Assembly: GCF_001422815.1 (NCBI RefSeq)
Contig: NZ_LMMP01000001.1
Location: 974-64,973, forward strand
DNA: 64,000 nucleotides
Reading direction: 5' to 3'
Source: Methylobacterium sp. Leaf91
Lineage (GTDB): Bacteria > Pseudomonadota > Alphaproteobacteria > Rhizobiales > Beijerinckiaceae
Below are positions 51,224 through 60,394 of this stretch, piece by piece; within the stretch, counting starts at the first letter, position 1; each line of letters starts with the position of its first letter. The notes beneath the pieces were generated by a model. That model searched no databases. It was not told the origin of the DNA and saw only the letters and a program-made list of their open reading frames with translations. The position numbers were made by a program, and so were the translations under genes.

Positions 51224-52948
51224 TCAGCGAGACGCGACCACGGACCGGAGGAAGGTCTCCACCGTGCTCGCGAGATCTTCATTCGCGGACACCAGTTCGG
51301 TCGCGACGCTGGCGACGTTTCCGGAGGCCACCGTCGTCAAGTTCGCAGCGCCCACCAACTCCTCCATGGCGTTGGTGACCCGCGCCGTCCCCTCCGAGGC
51401 GCCGAGCGCGCTGTCGCTGATCCCTTTCGTGGCCGCGCCCTGCTGAGAGATCGACTGTGCGATCAGGCTCATGCACGCGTTGGCCTCGTGCATCGACACC
51501 GTGATGGCTTCGATCGCGACGACGGAGTCCCGGGTCGATGTCTGGATGCCATCCACCTGCTTGGCAATTTCCTGGGTGGCGGCGGAGGTCTGTTCGGCCA
51601 ATTGCTTGACCTCACTCGCCACCACAGCGAACCCCTTGCCGGCATCCCCCGCGCGCGCCGCTTCGATGGTTGCATTCAACGCCAGCAGATTGGTCTGTCG
51701 GGCGATCGTTGAGATGACCTGAACCACGTCACCGATGCGGGCCGCGGCCTGGGAAAGGCCCGCAATCATCGTGTTGCTGGACAGGGCACTCTGGCTTGCG
51801 CGGCCAACCACTTCGGCGGAGTAAGAGACACGGTCGGCAACCTCGTTGATCGACAGGGCAATCCTGCTCGCCGAGTCCGCAACCGTGCTCACGCTGTCTG
51901 CCGACTCGTTGGCCGCGTCAGTCGCTTCATTGGCTTTACTGAGGGATGCTGCCGCGATCCCGCCAAGACTTGCCGCAGTAGCCTGCATTCGGGCGGCATC
52001 CGACGTCGTCTTTTTCAGCAAGGAGCCGACATGGTTCCGGAAGTCGTCAATCAGTTCTTCGGTCTTCGATTGATGCCGAATGCGCTTCTGCTCATCGGCC
52101 CGCGCCTCGGATTCGAGGCGTTGGCGTTGCGATGCATTCTCGCGGAAAACGTTGATGGCCTGGCCCATCCGCGCGAGTTCGTCCCGCCCTTTGCTGAAGG
52201 GAATCGCGACATGGATGTCGCCGCGGGCCAGATCGAGCATGGTCTTGGTCACGGCTTGAACCCTGACGATGACGAGCTTGTGGATGAGCCAGAACAGGCA
52301 GCCGAACACCAGCGTAATCATGACGGCGAGAACGGAAGCGACGGTCCTCGCCTCGCTGTCGGATTTTGCGATCGCCGATTTCAGCGGGGCATACGCATTG
52401 ATGGACCCCAGAACGGTCTTCGATCCGACCGGCAAGTCATGACAGTTCGCACATCCCGGATGTGCGGAGGCCGGAAGTGGAGCCGAAATCTTGAGGAAGC
52501 CGTCTTCCTCGGTGACGATCGGTTCATTGCGACCGTCGATGAACTGCTGCAGAGCTTTTCGCTCAAAATCCGTTTCGACCGCCGTCGCGGTTCCGCCCGA
52601 CGATGGTATGCCCGTGATGGCGGGATCATTCACGAGGCGGACCCGTAGATTGTCGGGGCCAAAATCATGGATGACAGCGTCGTCGACGGCGCGGATCGTC
52701 GTCGTCCACGTCTCTCGGACAGCGTCCTTATCTTGTTTGGAAGAGGCCTGTTCGAACTCGGCGTTGAATTTCTTTGTCGAAACCATGAACATTTCGACGG
52801 ATCGGGCGATGCCGGTCATGGCCGAAGTCATTGCGGCGTCCCGCGCCATCGGCCGTAGCGTAAACGCGGCGATGTATATCGCGAGTGTCGAGCACAGCAC
52901 GACGAGCGACACAGCCATGAGTGCAAAAATCTTATTCCTCACGGGCAC
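51224..52948 (-). CDS. Chemoreceptor with periplasmic c-haem sensor domain
   Basis: A 574-residue methyl-accepting chemotaxis protein. TM1 (about 8-29) and TM2 (203-224) flank a periplasmic domain of the DUF3365/Tll0287 type that contains a covalent haem motif, CANCH (166-170). HAMP follows, then a signalling domain with the hairpin tip ISTIARQTNLLALNATIEAA and VVASEVKQLAEQTSAATQEI. It lacks an obvious CheR-binding pentapeptide at the end. It starts at GTG. By domain logic it senses redox state, oxygen or NO and steers swimming. No che genes are nearby. Confidence 0.9.
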   Translation of the reverse strand: MPVRNKIFALMAVSLVVLCSTLAIYIAAFTLRPMARDAAMTSAMTGIARSVEMFMVSTKKFNAEFEQASSKQDKDAVRETWTTTIRAVDDAVIHDFGPDNLRVRLVNDPAITGIPSSGGTATAVETDFERKALQQFIDGRNEPIVTEEDGFLKISAPLPASAHPGCANCHDLPVGSKTVLGSINAYAPLKSAIAKSDSEARTVASVLAVMITLVFGCLFWLIHKLVIVRVQAVTKTMLDLARGDIHVAIPFSKGRDELARMGQAINVFRENASQRQRLESEARADEQKRIRHQSKTEELIDDFRNHVGSLLKKTTSDAARMQATAASLGGIAAASLSKANEATDAANESADSVSTVADSASRIALSINEVADRVSYSAEVVGRASQSALSSNTMIAGLSQAAARIGDVVQVISTIARQTNLLALNATIEAARAGDAGKGFAVVASEVKQLAEQTSAATQEIAKQVDGIQTSTRDSVVAIEAITVSMHEANACMSLIAQSISQQGAATKGISDSALGASEGTARVTNAMEELVGAANLTTVASGNVASVATELVSANEDLASTVETFLRSVVASR

Positions 52949-53273
52949 CCGCCTTGATCAGCAACGATTGATGCCATGCGTAATATATATAGCGGATTAA
53001 CGAAATTATAACGCAGATAATGACTCAAAAAACCCCCATATCTACAGTCTTGATTGGCCAGTAGTGAGTTATATTTCAATTTTCTCAGGTAAATCAGGCT
53101 GCGCGACGACGTCCGCACAACCCCGCTCGGGTTTTATGGATACGAGTCAGAGATCTTCGGCGCCGGGATGTGTAAGAGCGGGTCTGTTTCGAGCCGTCCA
53201 GCCTCGGCAGACCATGCATCGAATATGGCTTTGTCAGATGTAGGCCTTACCGCACCTTTAGAGCGCCCCGTGA
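52949..53273. other. AT-rich intergenic region between MCP and retron
   Basis: About 325 bases with no gene. The part next to the MCP (52970-53090) is notably AT-rich (ATAATATATATAGCGG-like runs) and probably holds its promoter. The part next to the retron should hold the end of that transcript, but I see no clear intrinsic terminator. Confidence 0.4.
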
Positions 53274-55085
53274 TCACCTGCCGCGCCGGCGACGGAGCCA
53301 GCGCCGGATTGCGATCACGAGTGAAGCGGCGAGCACCAGCAATCCCAGGACCGGATGCACGATGGCGCCGGCCTGGAACAGGACGAACACGCCGAGCACC
53401 ACCATCCAGGGCTTCAGCGGAGTGTCCTCTCCGACATCGCCGCCGGGCGGCGATCCGGGACGCGGCTGGTCGGCGGCCGGCTCGGGGCGACGGCCGATGG
53501 AGGGCAGGCCGCTTCGTCCGGGCACGCTTCTGGCGGGCCGCTCGGCCTCGAGCAGGATGGGATCGGGCTGCGGCAGCGGGCGTTCGGCCGGGCTCCACCA
53601 GCCCTCGCGCGGCGGCACGCCCCGGGCGGATTGCGCGCGGAAGGGGGTGATCCGGGGCTGGGCCGATTGCTGCGGCGCCCCGTGTTTCTCGGCGAGCCGC
53701 CGCGCCTGCGCGACCAGGGGAGCACCGGCTTCGGGCGTGACCATCCGGACGAAGCGGGCAAAGCCCAAAGCCGCCGCGAGCACCGCCTGCCCCTCGCTCC
53801 GGCCCCAGCGGCGGCCGGCGGGGCCGTGCCCCTCGATGCCGTGCAGCAGGGCGCGGAACCGGCGCAGGGTCTCGCGCGGCACCGCGACCCGCTCGTTCAC
53901 CGTGAGCCCGGTGACCTCCTGATGCCGCCCCCGCCGCATCACCCGCGTCTTGTCGGGATGGATTGTGAAGCCTTCCCCGGCGACGATCTCGTGCACGTAT
54001 TTCAGGAGCGCGCCGACCTTGCCCGCCCCCTCGCCCGAGGCCGAGAAGGTCATGTCGTCGGCGTAGCGCGTGTAGGTGAAGCCGAGCGACGCGGCGAGGC
54101 CGGTGAGGCGCGCGTCGAGGCGGGTGCAGACGAGGTTGGTCAGCGCCGGACTCGTGGGCGCCCCCTGGGGCAGGCGGCGCGGTCCGCGCGCCGCGTAGAG
54201 ACGCTGCCCGTCGATCTCGACCTCGTCCACATCCGGCTCGGTGCAGAGCAGGGCGAGCACCGTAGCCACCGGCTCGGCATAGCCGAGGCCCCGGAACTTG
54301 CCCTTGATCCGGCGGTAATCCAGCGTCGGGAAGAAGTCCTTGAGGTCGAGATTGACCACCACGTCCCGCCCCACATGGAGGGCGGCGTTCGTCAGGATCG
54401 AGCGGCCCGGAACGAAGCCGTGGGCGGCTTCGTGGATGCCCGCATGGGCGAGCACGGCATCGAGGATCCAGTATTGCGCCCGCTTGAGCCGGGGCATCGG
54501 CGCCGAGATGGCGCGCAGCCCGCCGGTCTTCTTCGGGATGGTGAAACGCTGGTAATGGCTCACCGTGGCGAGCGCCCGGTCATAGGCGAGGAAGCGCAGC
54601 TCGCCGAGGCCGATCCCCATGGCCTCGGCCACCGCGCCAGGACTCGCCAGTTCCGGCAGGCCGTCGGCTCGCGACGCCCCGGCGTCTCCCCGCGCCGAGA
54701 GACCCGCCGAGACGCCCTCGCCGAGATAGAGGATCTCCCGGTTCCGGTGCCCGTGCCAGGTGAGCGCGCGTTCGTGCCGCCCGTGTGCGCCGTTGAGCTT
54801 GGTTTCGCGCCGCCGTTCCAGAGCCGCCTTCTTGCGGCGCTTGTGCATCGCCTTGAGGGCGGCGTCCGGATTCTTCCAGAGCGCCGCGCTCCGATGCAGC
54901 TCCGTCAGTTCGCGGGTGAGCTCGCCCCTTCGGCGGATGACGTCCTCGGGGAGGTTCGGCTGATCCGTCCCGGCCGGCCAGTAGCCGAGCCGGATCATCT
55001 CTTCGAGGACGACCTCGTCCTTCGAGCTCTCGCGGATGCGGTCGTAGAGCTGCTGCCGGGTGAGCGAGCCGGGCTGGACGCTCAT
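53274..55085 (-). CDS. Retron reverse transcriptase with C-terminal membrane hairpin
   Basis: A 603-residue RT. The fingers/palm core spans about 180-400: NLDLKDFFPTLDY (first catalytic Asp, 245-257), LPQGAPTSP (305-313) and RYADDMTFS (YADD at 341-344). Both retron hallmarks are present: NAALH (233-237) for NAxxH and VTG (391-393) in region Y. A proline-rich linker (about 470-555) precedes two hydrophobic helices (558-576, 578-593) and a basic end, unusual for retron RTs. It would reverse-transcribe the msd RNA encoded just upstream (55114-55344). It is the last gene of the WGR-SWIM-RT operon. Confidence 0.93.
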   Translation of the reverse strand: MSVQPGSLTRQQLYDRIRESSKDEVVLEEMIRLGYWPAGTDQPNLPEDVIRRRGELTRELTELHRSAALWKNPDAALKAMHKRRKKAALERRRETKLNGAHGRHERALTWHGHRNREILYLGEGVSAGLSARGDAGASRADGLPELASPGAVAEAMGIGLGELRFLAYDRALATVSHYQRFTIPKKTGGLRAISAPMPRLKRAQYWILDAVLAHAGIHEAAHGFVPGRSILTNAALHVGRDVVVNLDLKDFFPTLDYRRIKGKFRGLGYAEPVATVLALLCTEPDVDEVEIDGQRLYAARGPRRLPQGAPTSPALTNLVCTRLDARLTGLAASLGFTYTRYADDMTFSASGEGAGKVGALLKYVHEIVAGEGFTIHPDKTRVMRRGRHQEVTGLTVNERVAVPRETLRRFRALLHGIEGHGPAGRRWGRSEGQAVLAAALGFARFVRMVTPEAGAPLVAQARRLAEKHGAPQQSAQPRITPFRAQSARGVPPREGWWSPAERPLPQPDPILLEAERPARSVPGRSGLPSIGRRPEPAADQPRPGSPPGGDVGEDTPLKPWMVVLGVFVLFQAGAIVHPVLGLLVLAASLVIAIRRWLRRRRGR

Positions 55086-55113
55086 GGGCGGTTCGCCCGG
55101 ACGGGAGGACGAG

Positions 55114-55344
55114 TGAGGGACGCCGGGCGGAAAGCCTTCGTCAAGTCTCGGGACTGGTCCGGTCCACTCGATGCCGGCACGACCCCTACCGCGCGTTTGG
55201 GTTCAAGGAACCCAAACAGAAAGCGCGCGGTAGGGGTCTGTGCCGGCCCAGTGAAGAGCGGGCCAGTGACGCTTTGCCGGGCAGAGTGCAGGGACGGCGA
55301 AACGCCGCCCAGAATGCAAGGTCCGCTCCGCCCGACGTCCCTCA
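55114..55344 (-). ncRNA. Retron msr-msd RNA
   Basis: The 316-base gap between the SWIM and RT genes has retron RNA architecture on the coding strand. The flanking repeats a1 (55327-55344) and a2 (55114-55131) are complementary at 17 of 18 positions, the mismatch being a possible G-U. The msr part contains a stem-loop GGGCGGCG-TTT-CGCC. The msd part is a 75-base hairpin (55173-55247) of GCCGGCAC/GTGCCGGC, then 14 bp, a bulge, and GTTTGGGTTC/GAACCCAAAC around a 3-base loop. The exact ends and the priming guanosine were not resolved. Confidence 0.85.
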
Positions 55345-55401
55345 GGGGAAGAAGCTTAAAGCATGCCGGGGAGGGCATCAATCGCTTGCCGACGCGGTTC
55401 C

Positions 55402-57066
55402 TCACGCCTGATTCCTCATCGGCTTGCCCTCGACCTGCGCGTGGACGATGCGGCGCAGGGCCAGCATGTGCTCGCAGGGGCCGCGCATCAGTTTGTTGCG
55501 GATGTAGAAGCCGCAGGTGCAGTGGCCGCCGACCATGCGGTCGTCCGCGTCGATCTCGACGGCGGTCGCCATGGCCCGGCCGTCGTCCAACACGGAGCCG
55601 GTGAGGCTGCGCCGGCCCTCGGCGCGGGTGATGGGGCCGAGGGTCACGAGCCCAGCGGCAAGGAACCGGTCGGCCTTGGCTTCCTGCTCCGAGGCGAAGC
55701 GCAGGGCGCCCGCATCCAGCGGTTCGCGGGTGAGTTCGCGCAGGCGAAACACCCGCTTGTCGAGATCGAACATGACGCGGCCGGCCTGGACGTAGCCGCC
55801 GAGCGCGGCCTCCACCGTCGCCCGGTCGAGGCCGGTCTCGGCGGCGAGGGTCCCGGCATCGGCGAAGAGATGGCGGCCGAGCGCCGCGAAGACCCGCGCG
55901 GCGGTGCCCGCATCGACATCCGTGCGGGGCGCGAGGAGGTCGAACTGGCCGGCGCGGGACCAGTCGTTGGCGGTCCAGCCGGACAGGCCGAGGGTGAAGC
56001 GCAGGCCGCCGTAATCGACCACCGCGAAGGAGGGCAGACCGGTGCCGAGGAGATGGAGGCGAACCGATCTGGCGAGCGGCAGGGCGCGGGCGAGGATCGC
56101 CAGCCGCCGACGGCCCCAGAGCCGGATCTCGGCGCTCGCCGGCCCCCGGTAGATCGAGCGCCGGAAGGTCAGGCGCTCGTTCCAGGGTTCGATCAGCACG
56201 CTCACCGGCCGGTCCGGTTCGAGCAGGAAGCGCAGGGAGCGCGGGCCGTGCCGCTCCCGGCGGGCGGCGAGCCGCGTCAGGATCGCGTGCAGGTCGACAG
56301 GGTGGAGGTCGACCACGCAGGCGGGCTGCGTCATGGCACTCGATACCTGCAGGAAGCCCCGCATCCAGGAATCGGGCAGATCGATCTTGTCCTCGCGATA
56401 CTCCTCCGTGCCGGCGGTCTGGACGGAGAAGCCGGTGGGGTCGATGGCGAGTTCGGTGTCCCGGTCGCTGCGGATCTTCTGGAACTCGTCGTACAAAGCG
56501 TGGCTGTAATCGATGTTGGTGGTGCCGAAGGCCATCTCGCCCATGCGTTCGAACACGTCGTGGTCGCAGGAGAGGCGCCCGTAGGTGGATTCGTCGAGGC
56601 TGAAACACTCGAAGAAGATCTCGTCCGGATGCACGGTGATGACCGGGTCGAGGACGATCCAGGCGTCGAGATCCTCCTTGTAGAGCCGGTCGAAATAAAG
56701 CTGCCGGGCCTTGTAGAACGGCCGCATCACCGTCTGGGACGCGGCATCGATGTCCCTGAGTTCGCGGCGCAGGGACTCGATCTCGGCCTCCAGCTCGTCC
56801 CGCCCGGCCAGCGCCTCGGCGAGAAGCTGCTGCTCGTTGGCCTGCAGCCAGGCGAAATAGGCGCTGCGGTCCTTCGGCTTGAAGCGCAGGTCCGACACCA
56901 CGACGTGGTGCAGCGCCGAGATCGCCTCGCGGAACGGCAGGTGGCGGGCGACTCTTCCGTTGAAGAAGGTCGGCGCGCGCAAGGTATCGGGCGCGAAGCC
57001 GAGCCGCGTCGTGCCCCCTTCCGTGACGGCGCGGCTCTCGCCGAGGTAGCGATGGACGACGTTCAT
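55402..57066 (-). CDS. SWIM zinc-finger protein of the retron
   Basis: A 554-residue protein. The C-terminal SWIM motif reads CTCGFYIRNKLMRGPCEHML (CxCx(n)CxH, about 515-535), a zinc-binding fold that contacts DNA or protein. The large N-terminal part has a coiled-coil-like segment (NEQQLLAEALAGRDELEAEI, about 70-95) and beta-rich regions of no recognised family. It starts at ATG 57066, overlapping the WGR gene stop by 4 bases; a longer open frame upstream is just the other frame of that gene. It is probably an effector or regulator of the retron, by analogy with other tripartite systems. Confidence 0.85.
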   Translation of the reverse strand: MNVVHRYLGESRAVTEGGTTRLGFAPDTLRAPTFFNGRVARHLPFREAISALHHVVVSDLRFKPKDRSAYFAWLQANEQQLLAEALAGRDELEAEIESLRRELRDIDAASQTVMRPFYKARQLYFDRLYKEDLDAWIVLDPVITVHPDEIFFECFSLDESTYGRLSCDHDVFERMGEMAFGTTNIDYSHALYDEFQKIRSDRDTELAIDPTGFSVQTAGTEEYREDKIDLPDSWMRGFLQVSSAMTQPACVVDLHPVDLHAILTRLAARRERHGPRSLRFLLEPDRPVSVLIEPWNERLTFRRSIYRGPASAEIRLWGRRRLAILARALPLARSVRLHLLGTGLPSFAVVDYGGLRFTLGLSGWTANDWSRAGQFDLLAPRTDVDAGTAARVFAALGRHLFADAGTLAAETGLDRATVEAALGGYVQAGRVMFDLDKRVFRLRELTREPLDAGALRFASEQEAKADRFLAAGLVTLGPITRAEGRRSLTGSVLDDGRAMATAVEIDADDRMVGGHCTCGFYIRNKLMRGPCEHMLALRRIVHAQVEGKPMRNQA

Positions 57067-60000
57067 CGGGCAGCCTCCGACACCGATCCGGCGGCTTGCC
57101 GTGCCGCGGACGGTCGCCGGACGAGGGGCGTATCGAGATCCGGATAGGCGTTGGCGATGTCGCGAAGCGCAAGGATCGCGGCGTTCCGGTCGCGCGCCGT
57201 GACGCTCAGGGACAGGTCGGCGAAGAGGGGCAGCAAACCTTGCGCCCGCTCGCGGCTGCGCAGGGCCTCCCCCTTCAGGAAGGCCGCCATCCTGTCCTTG
57301 GCGGTCCGCCCCGTCAGCACCTGCAGCATGACGATGCGGGCGAGCGGCACGAGACGGGCGAAGGCGTCTTCGCTGGCCACCGCCTGCGCCGTCAGGAGCT
57401 CCGTCACCAGGAGGTGCATGGAGGGCGAGGGATGTTCGAGGAGGCGCAGGATCTGGGCATCCGCCTCCCCCGGCCGCAGATGGCTGCGCAGGATCCGGCG
57501 GGCGAAAGCCAGGACCTCCGGCTTGACGCTGTCGGTGACGATGGAAAGCGCCTCCGGCGTCCAGGCCTCCCCCGGCCAGGTCGCGAAATGGCTCTCCGCG
57601 AAGGCGACGGTCTCCGGCCAGTCGCTCTCGACGAGGAGGACGGCCTCGGCCGCCTCGGCCTGGAAGCGAGCCGGCTCGGCGAGATAAGCGGCCATCGCCC
57701 ATTGCCGCACGGAGAGATGCGAATGGCCCCCGAGCCGCGCGATCTGGCGCACGCTGAAGAGGCCGGGCTCCCGCTCGGCCAGCACGATCGCCCCGAGGCG
57801 TTGCGCGCCCTTGGCTTGCGCCTGGAGGAGGCGCCACAGGGTGCCGCCGTCGAGGGCAGCGAGTTCCCCGGGCATCGCCTCGCCCAGGAGCGCGACGATG
57901 TCGGCGACGAACCGGTCGTCCGGCGCGGTGCGGAACAGGCTCGCGATGAGGGATTGCGCCAGCGGGCCGGCGCTGGCCGGATCGGCATCGACCAGGCGCT
58001 TCACCAGGGGCCGCGCCGCCTTTCGCAGAACGGGCGAAGGACCGGAGGCGAAGGCGAGGATGGGGTCGGCGTGCCGGCGGAGCCGCGCATCGTCGAGGCG
58101 CGACAGGAGGCCGATGGCGGCGTCCCGCACGTCCAGGGAGTCCGATCCGATCAGGGCGTACCATTGCTCGGCGGGCAGGCCATCGGCATCGGTGCCGGAC
58201 AAGGCCAGCAGCGCGACGCCCGCAGCCATCATCTCCGGGGCCGGATGCGCCATCAACGCGGCGATGTCGTGCCCGGCCACCGGCATGTCGTGGTCCGGCC
58301 AGAGCAGCGGGAGGCCACCGCGCATGGCCCGGATCGATGCCGCCGCCTCCGCGTCGAGGACCGGCGGCATCGCCCGTAGCCACGCCACCAGCCGCTCGGC
58401 CAAAGGCCCGGCGACGCCGGCCGGAAGGCCGCGCTCGCGGGCGAGGGGGAGGACCGCCGCCTCGACCTCCGGCGCGGCACTCGTGAGCAGCGCGAAGGCC
58501 AGCGCCACGTTCGACCAGGGCAAATCCGCCTCGGCCTCGATCCGCCGCAGGGCGAGCATCCGCCCCTCCGGGAACCGGGCCTGGACGAGGACGGCGAGGA
58601 GTTCGGGATCGGCCCCGCCCCGGGCGAGCCGCTCCCGCGCGATTTCCAGGCCGAGGGCGGCGACGGCGGGCAGAGTCGCGCCGAGCAGGCGGCCGACCGC
58701 GGCGGCATCGAGGGCGGCGCAGGCGGCGGCGTCGGCCCTCAGGACGCGCAGTCCCAGCATCGCCACGGGGTCGATCCGCCCCTCCGTGGCGAGACGGAGG
58801 GCGAGGTCGGGCCGGGCGCTCCAGAGATCGGGGAAGGCCTCGTCCCGCGAGTCGAGGTCGGTATCGGCATCGAGGAAGAACGTGGCCGAGCCCGAGCGCG
58901 GCCGTGCCTGCGGGGCATGGCGGAACAGGAGATGGCTCGCCGCCCATTGGGTCGCGAGGGGGCCGCGCAGGCGGGGCTCGCGGCCCCAGGTGCCGTTCGC
59001 CTGACGCCGCCACAGGGTCGAGACCGTGCGCGGACCCAGATCCTCGGGCCGCACTGTCAGCAGCAGCCCGGCGGCCATTTCGGCGAAGGCCGGATCGCCG
59101 ACCTCGCCGCGCTTGCGCAAGGCCCGCCAGATCCGGCGCTTGAGGTAGAGGGAGGTGGCCGAGGACAGGCCGATCCGCGCGTCCGGACCGCCCCGTTCAT
59201 CGCGCACCACGAATTGCCGCCGCAACTCGGCCGAGTAAACCATGGGGTCGCCGGATTTGTACATCGCCTTCGCGGTCTCGAGCCGGAGGGCGGTGGCGCC
59301 GAAGAGGCCGGCATCGTCGGCCATCTCGGCATGTTTGAAGAGGCGGCGCAGGCCGATGAGGTAGGGCGGCCGGGGGGCCAAGCGCGGGAGCGCGGCGCAG
59401 AGGCCCGCATGCAGCACGGCATCGTCCTGCGCGCAGCGGCCGAGCGCCACCAGCGCCGGCCCGACGGCGAGGGGCTTGCCCCTGGCGAGGGTGGTCAGCG
59501 CGGCGACGAGGCCGTCCGCGTCGCCGGCGCGGGCCGGCCGGGCGACCGCCTCCGGCAGGTCCGCCTCCTCACCCGAGGGGCGTCGTTGCGCGCCCATCAG
59601 CGGCGAGACCAGGGCGAAGCGGGCGAGGTCGCGGATCACGACGCTGCTCGTCTCGGCCGCCACGGCCTCGAGGATCGGTGCGGCGCCGCCGCCCACGGCG
59701 CGAGCCAGCGCCCAGACCAGGGCGTAGCTCGCCCCCGCCGGTCCGACGTCCCGCACCAGGGCGACGAGATCCGGCTCCGCTTGCGCGATGCGGAGCTGGC
59801 CGATGCGCCAGAGCAGGCGCTCGCGATCCTTCTCCGGCCACGGCCAGCGCCGGCAGGAGGCCAGCCGCGCGAGAAGGATGCCGTCGCGGCCCTCGGCCGG
59901 GGCCCCGGCCGCGCCCGTCACGGATGATGCTGCGGGCTGGTCGCTCCGGCGGTAGCCGCCGTTGATCTTCGCGACGACGACACTGTCGAACACTTTCGCG

Positions 60001-60191
60001 GCAGCATCGGCCGAGATCGGCTGCGCCGTCTTCGATCCCTCACGCAGGACCGCGCCGCGTCGTCCGTAGCGGATGTTGACGAGGAACCGCTCAGGCGCTG
60101 CGACCGCGTCGTTCTCCACGAGGTCCACCTCGTAGACCTTGTCGGAGGCTCCCTCCTTCAGGTGGAGGCGCGCCGCGCGGACGACCCTCAT
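57063..60191 (-). CDS. WGR-domain, helical-repeat protein of the retron
   Basis: A 1042-residue protein. The N-terminal 80 residues form a WGR domain (KVYEVDLVEND, FLVNIRYGRRGAVLREG), a nucleic-acid-binding module also found in PARP1. The rest is Ala/Leu-rich repeated helices of HEAT/ARM type, with no visible nuclease or NTPase motif. It is the first gene of the operon and overlaps the SWIM gene by 4 bases (ATGA). From memory, WGR-HEAT-SWIM partners define retron type XIII. It may bind msDNA or an invader's DNA and trigger the response. Confidence 0.85.
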   Translation of the reverse strand: MRVVRAARLHLKEGASDKVYEVDLVENDAVAAPERFLVNIRYGRRGAVLREGSKTAQPISADAAAKVFDSVVVAKINGGYRRSDQPAASSVTGAAGAPAEGRDGILLARLASCRRWPWPEKDRERLLWRIGQLRIAQAEPDLVALVRDVGPAGASYALVWALARAVGGGAAPILEAVAAETSSVVIRDLARFALVSPLMGAQRRPSGEEADLPEAVARPARAGDADGLVAALTTLARGKPLAVGPALVALGRCAQDDAVLHAGLCAALPRLAPRPPYLIGLRRLFKHAEMADDAGLFGATALRLETAKAMYKSGDPMVYSAELRRQFVVRDERGGPDARIGLSSATSLYLKRRIWRALRKRGEVGDPAFAEMAAGLLLTVRPEDLGPRTVSTLWRRQANGTWGREPRLRGPLATQWAASHLLFRHAPQARPRSGSATFFLDADTDLDSRDEAFPDLWSARPDLALRLATEGRIDPVAMLGLRVLRADAAACAALDAAAVGRLLGATLPAVAALGLEIARERLARGGADPELLAVLVQARFPEGRMLALRRIEAEADLPWSNVALAFALLTSAAPEVEAAVLPLARERGLPAGVAGPLAERLVAWLRAMPPVLDAEAAASIRAMRGGLPLLWPDHDMPVAGHDIAALMAHPAPEMMAAGVALLALSGTDADGLPAEQWYALIGSDSLDVRDAAIGLLSRLDDARLRRHADPILAFASGPSPVLRKAARPLVKRLVDADPASAGPLAQSLIASLFRTAPDDRFVADIVALLGEAMPGELAALDGGTLWRLLQAQAKGAQRLGAIVLAEREPGLFSVRQIARLGGHSHLSVRQWAMAAYLAEPARFQAEAAEAVLLVESDWPETVAFAESHFATWPGEAWTPEALSIVTDSVKPEVLAFARRILRSHLRPGEADAQILRLLEHPSPSMHLLVTELLTAQAVASEDAFARLVPLARIVMLQVLTGRTAKDRMAAFLKGEALRSRERAQGLLPLFADLSLSVTARDRNAAILALRDIANAYPDLDTPLVRRPSAARQAAGSVSEAAR

Positions 60192-60394
60192 GCAGCGGAC
60201 CTGGAGAGGGCGATACTGCGATCCTTGGGTCTCTGCATCGTGGCTCCTCGCGAGACGGGGAAGAGGCGGCGACCGGCCCGGTGACGTGCGGCGTTCCGGT
60301 CGCAGGGATGTCTAGCCGCCCCACGATCGCGGGGGCAACCCTGGCGGGCCGGGGCGGACCGTGATGGGCGCGTCCCCCATACCGCCCCGCCTGC

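Noticed and set aside
53355..55604. A 749-codon plus-strand open frame
   Set aside because: It is antisense to the reverse transcriptase, whose catalytic motifs are unambiguous.
55082..57172. A 696-codon minus-strand frame across the SWIM gene
   Set aside because: It is Arg/Pro-rich and lacks motifs, the mark of a wrong frame; it also runs through the retron RNA.
55402..59013. A 1203-codon minus-strand frame suggesting a giant SWIM fusion
   Set aside because: The part upstream of 57066 is an alternative frame of the WGR protein; the SWIM protein has its own ATG overlapping the WGR stop.
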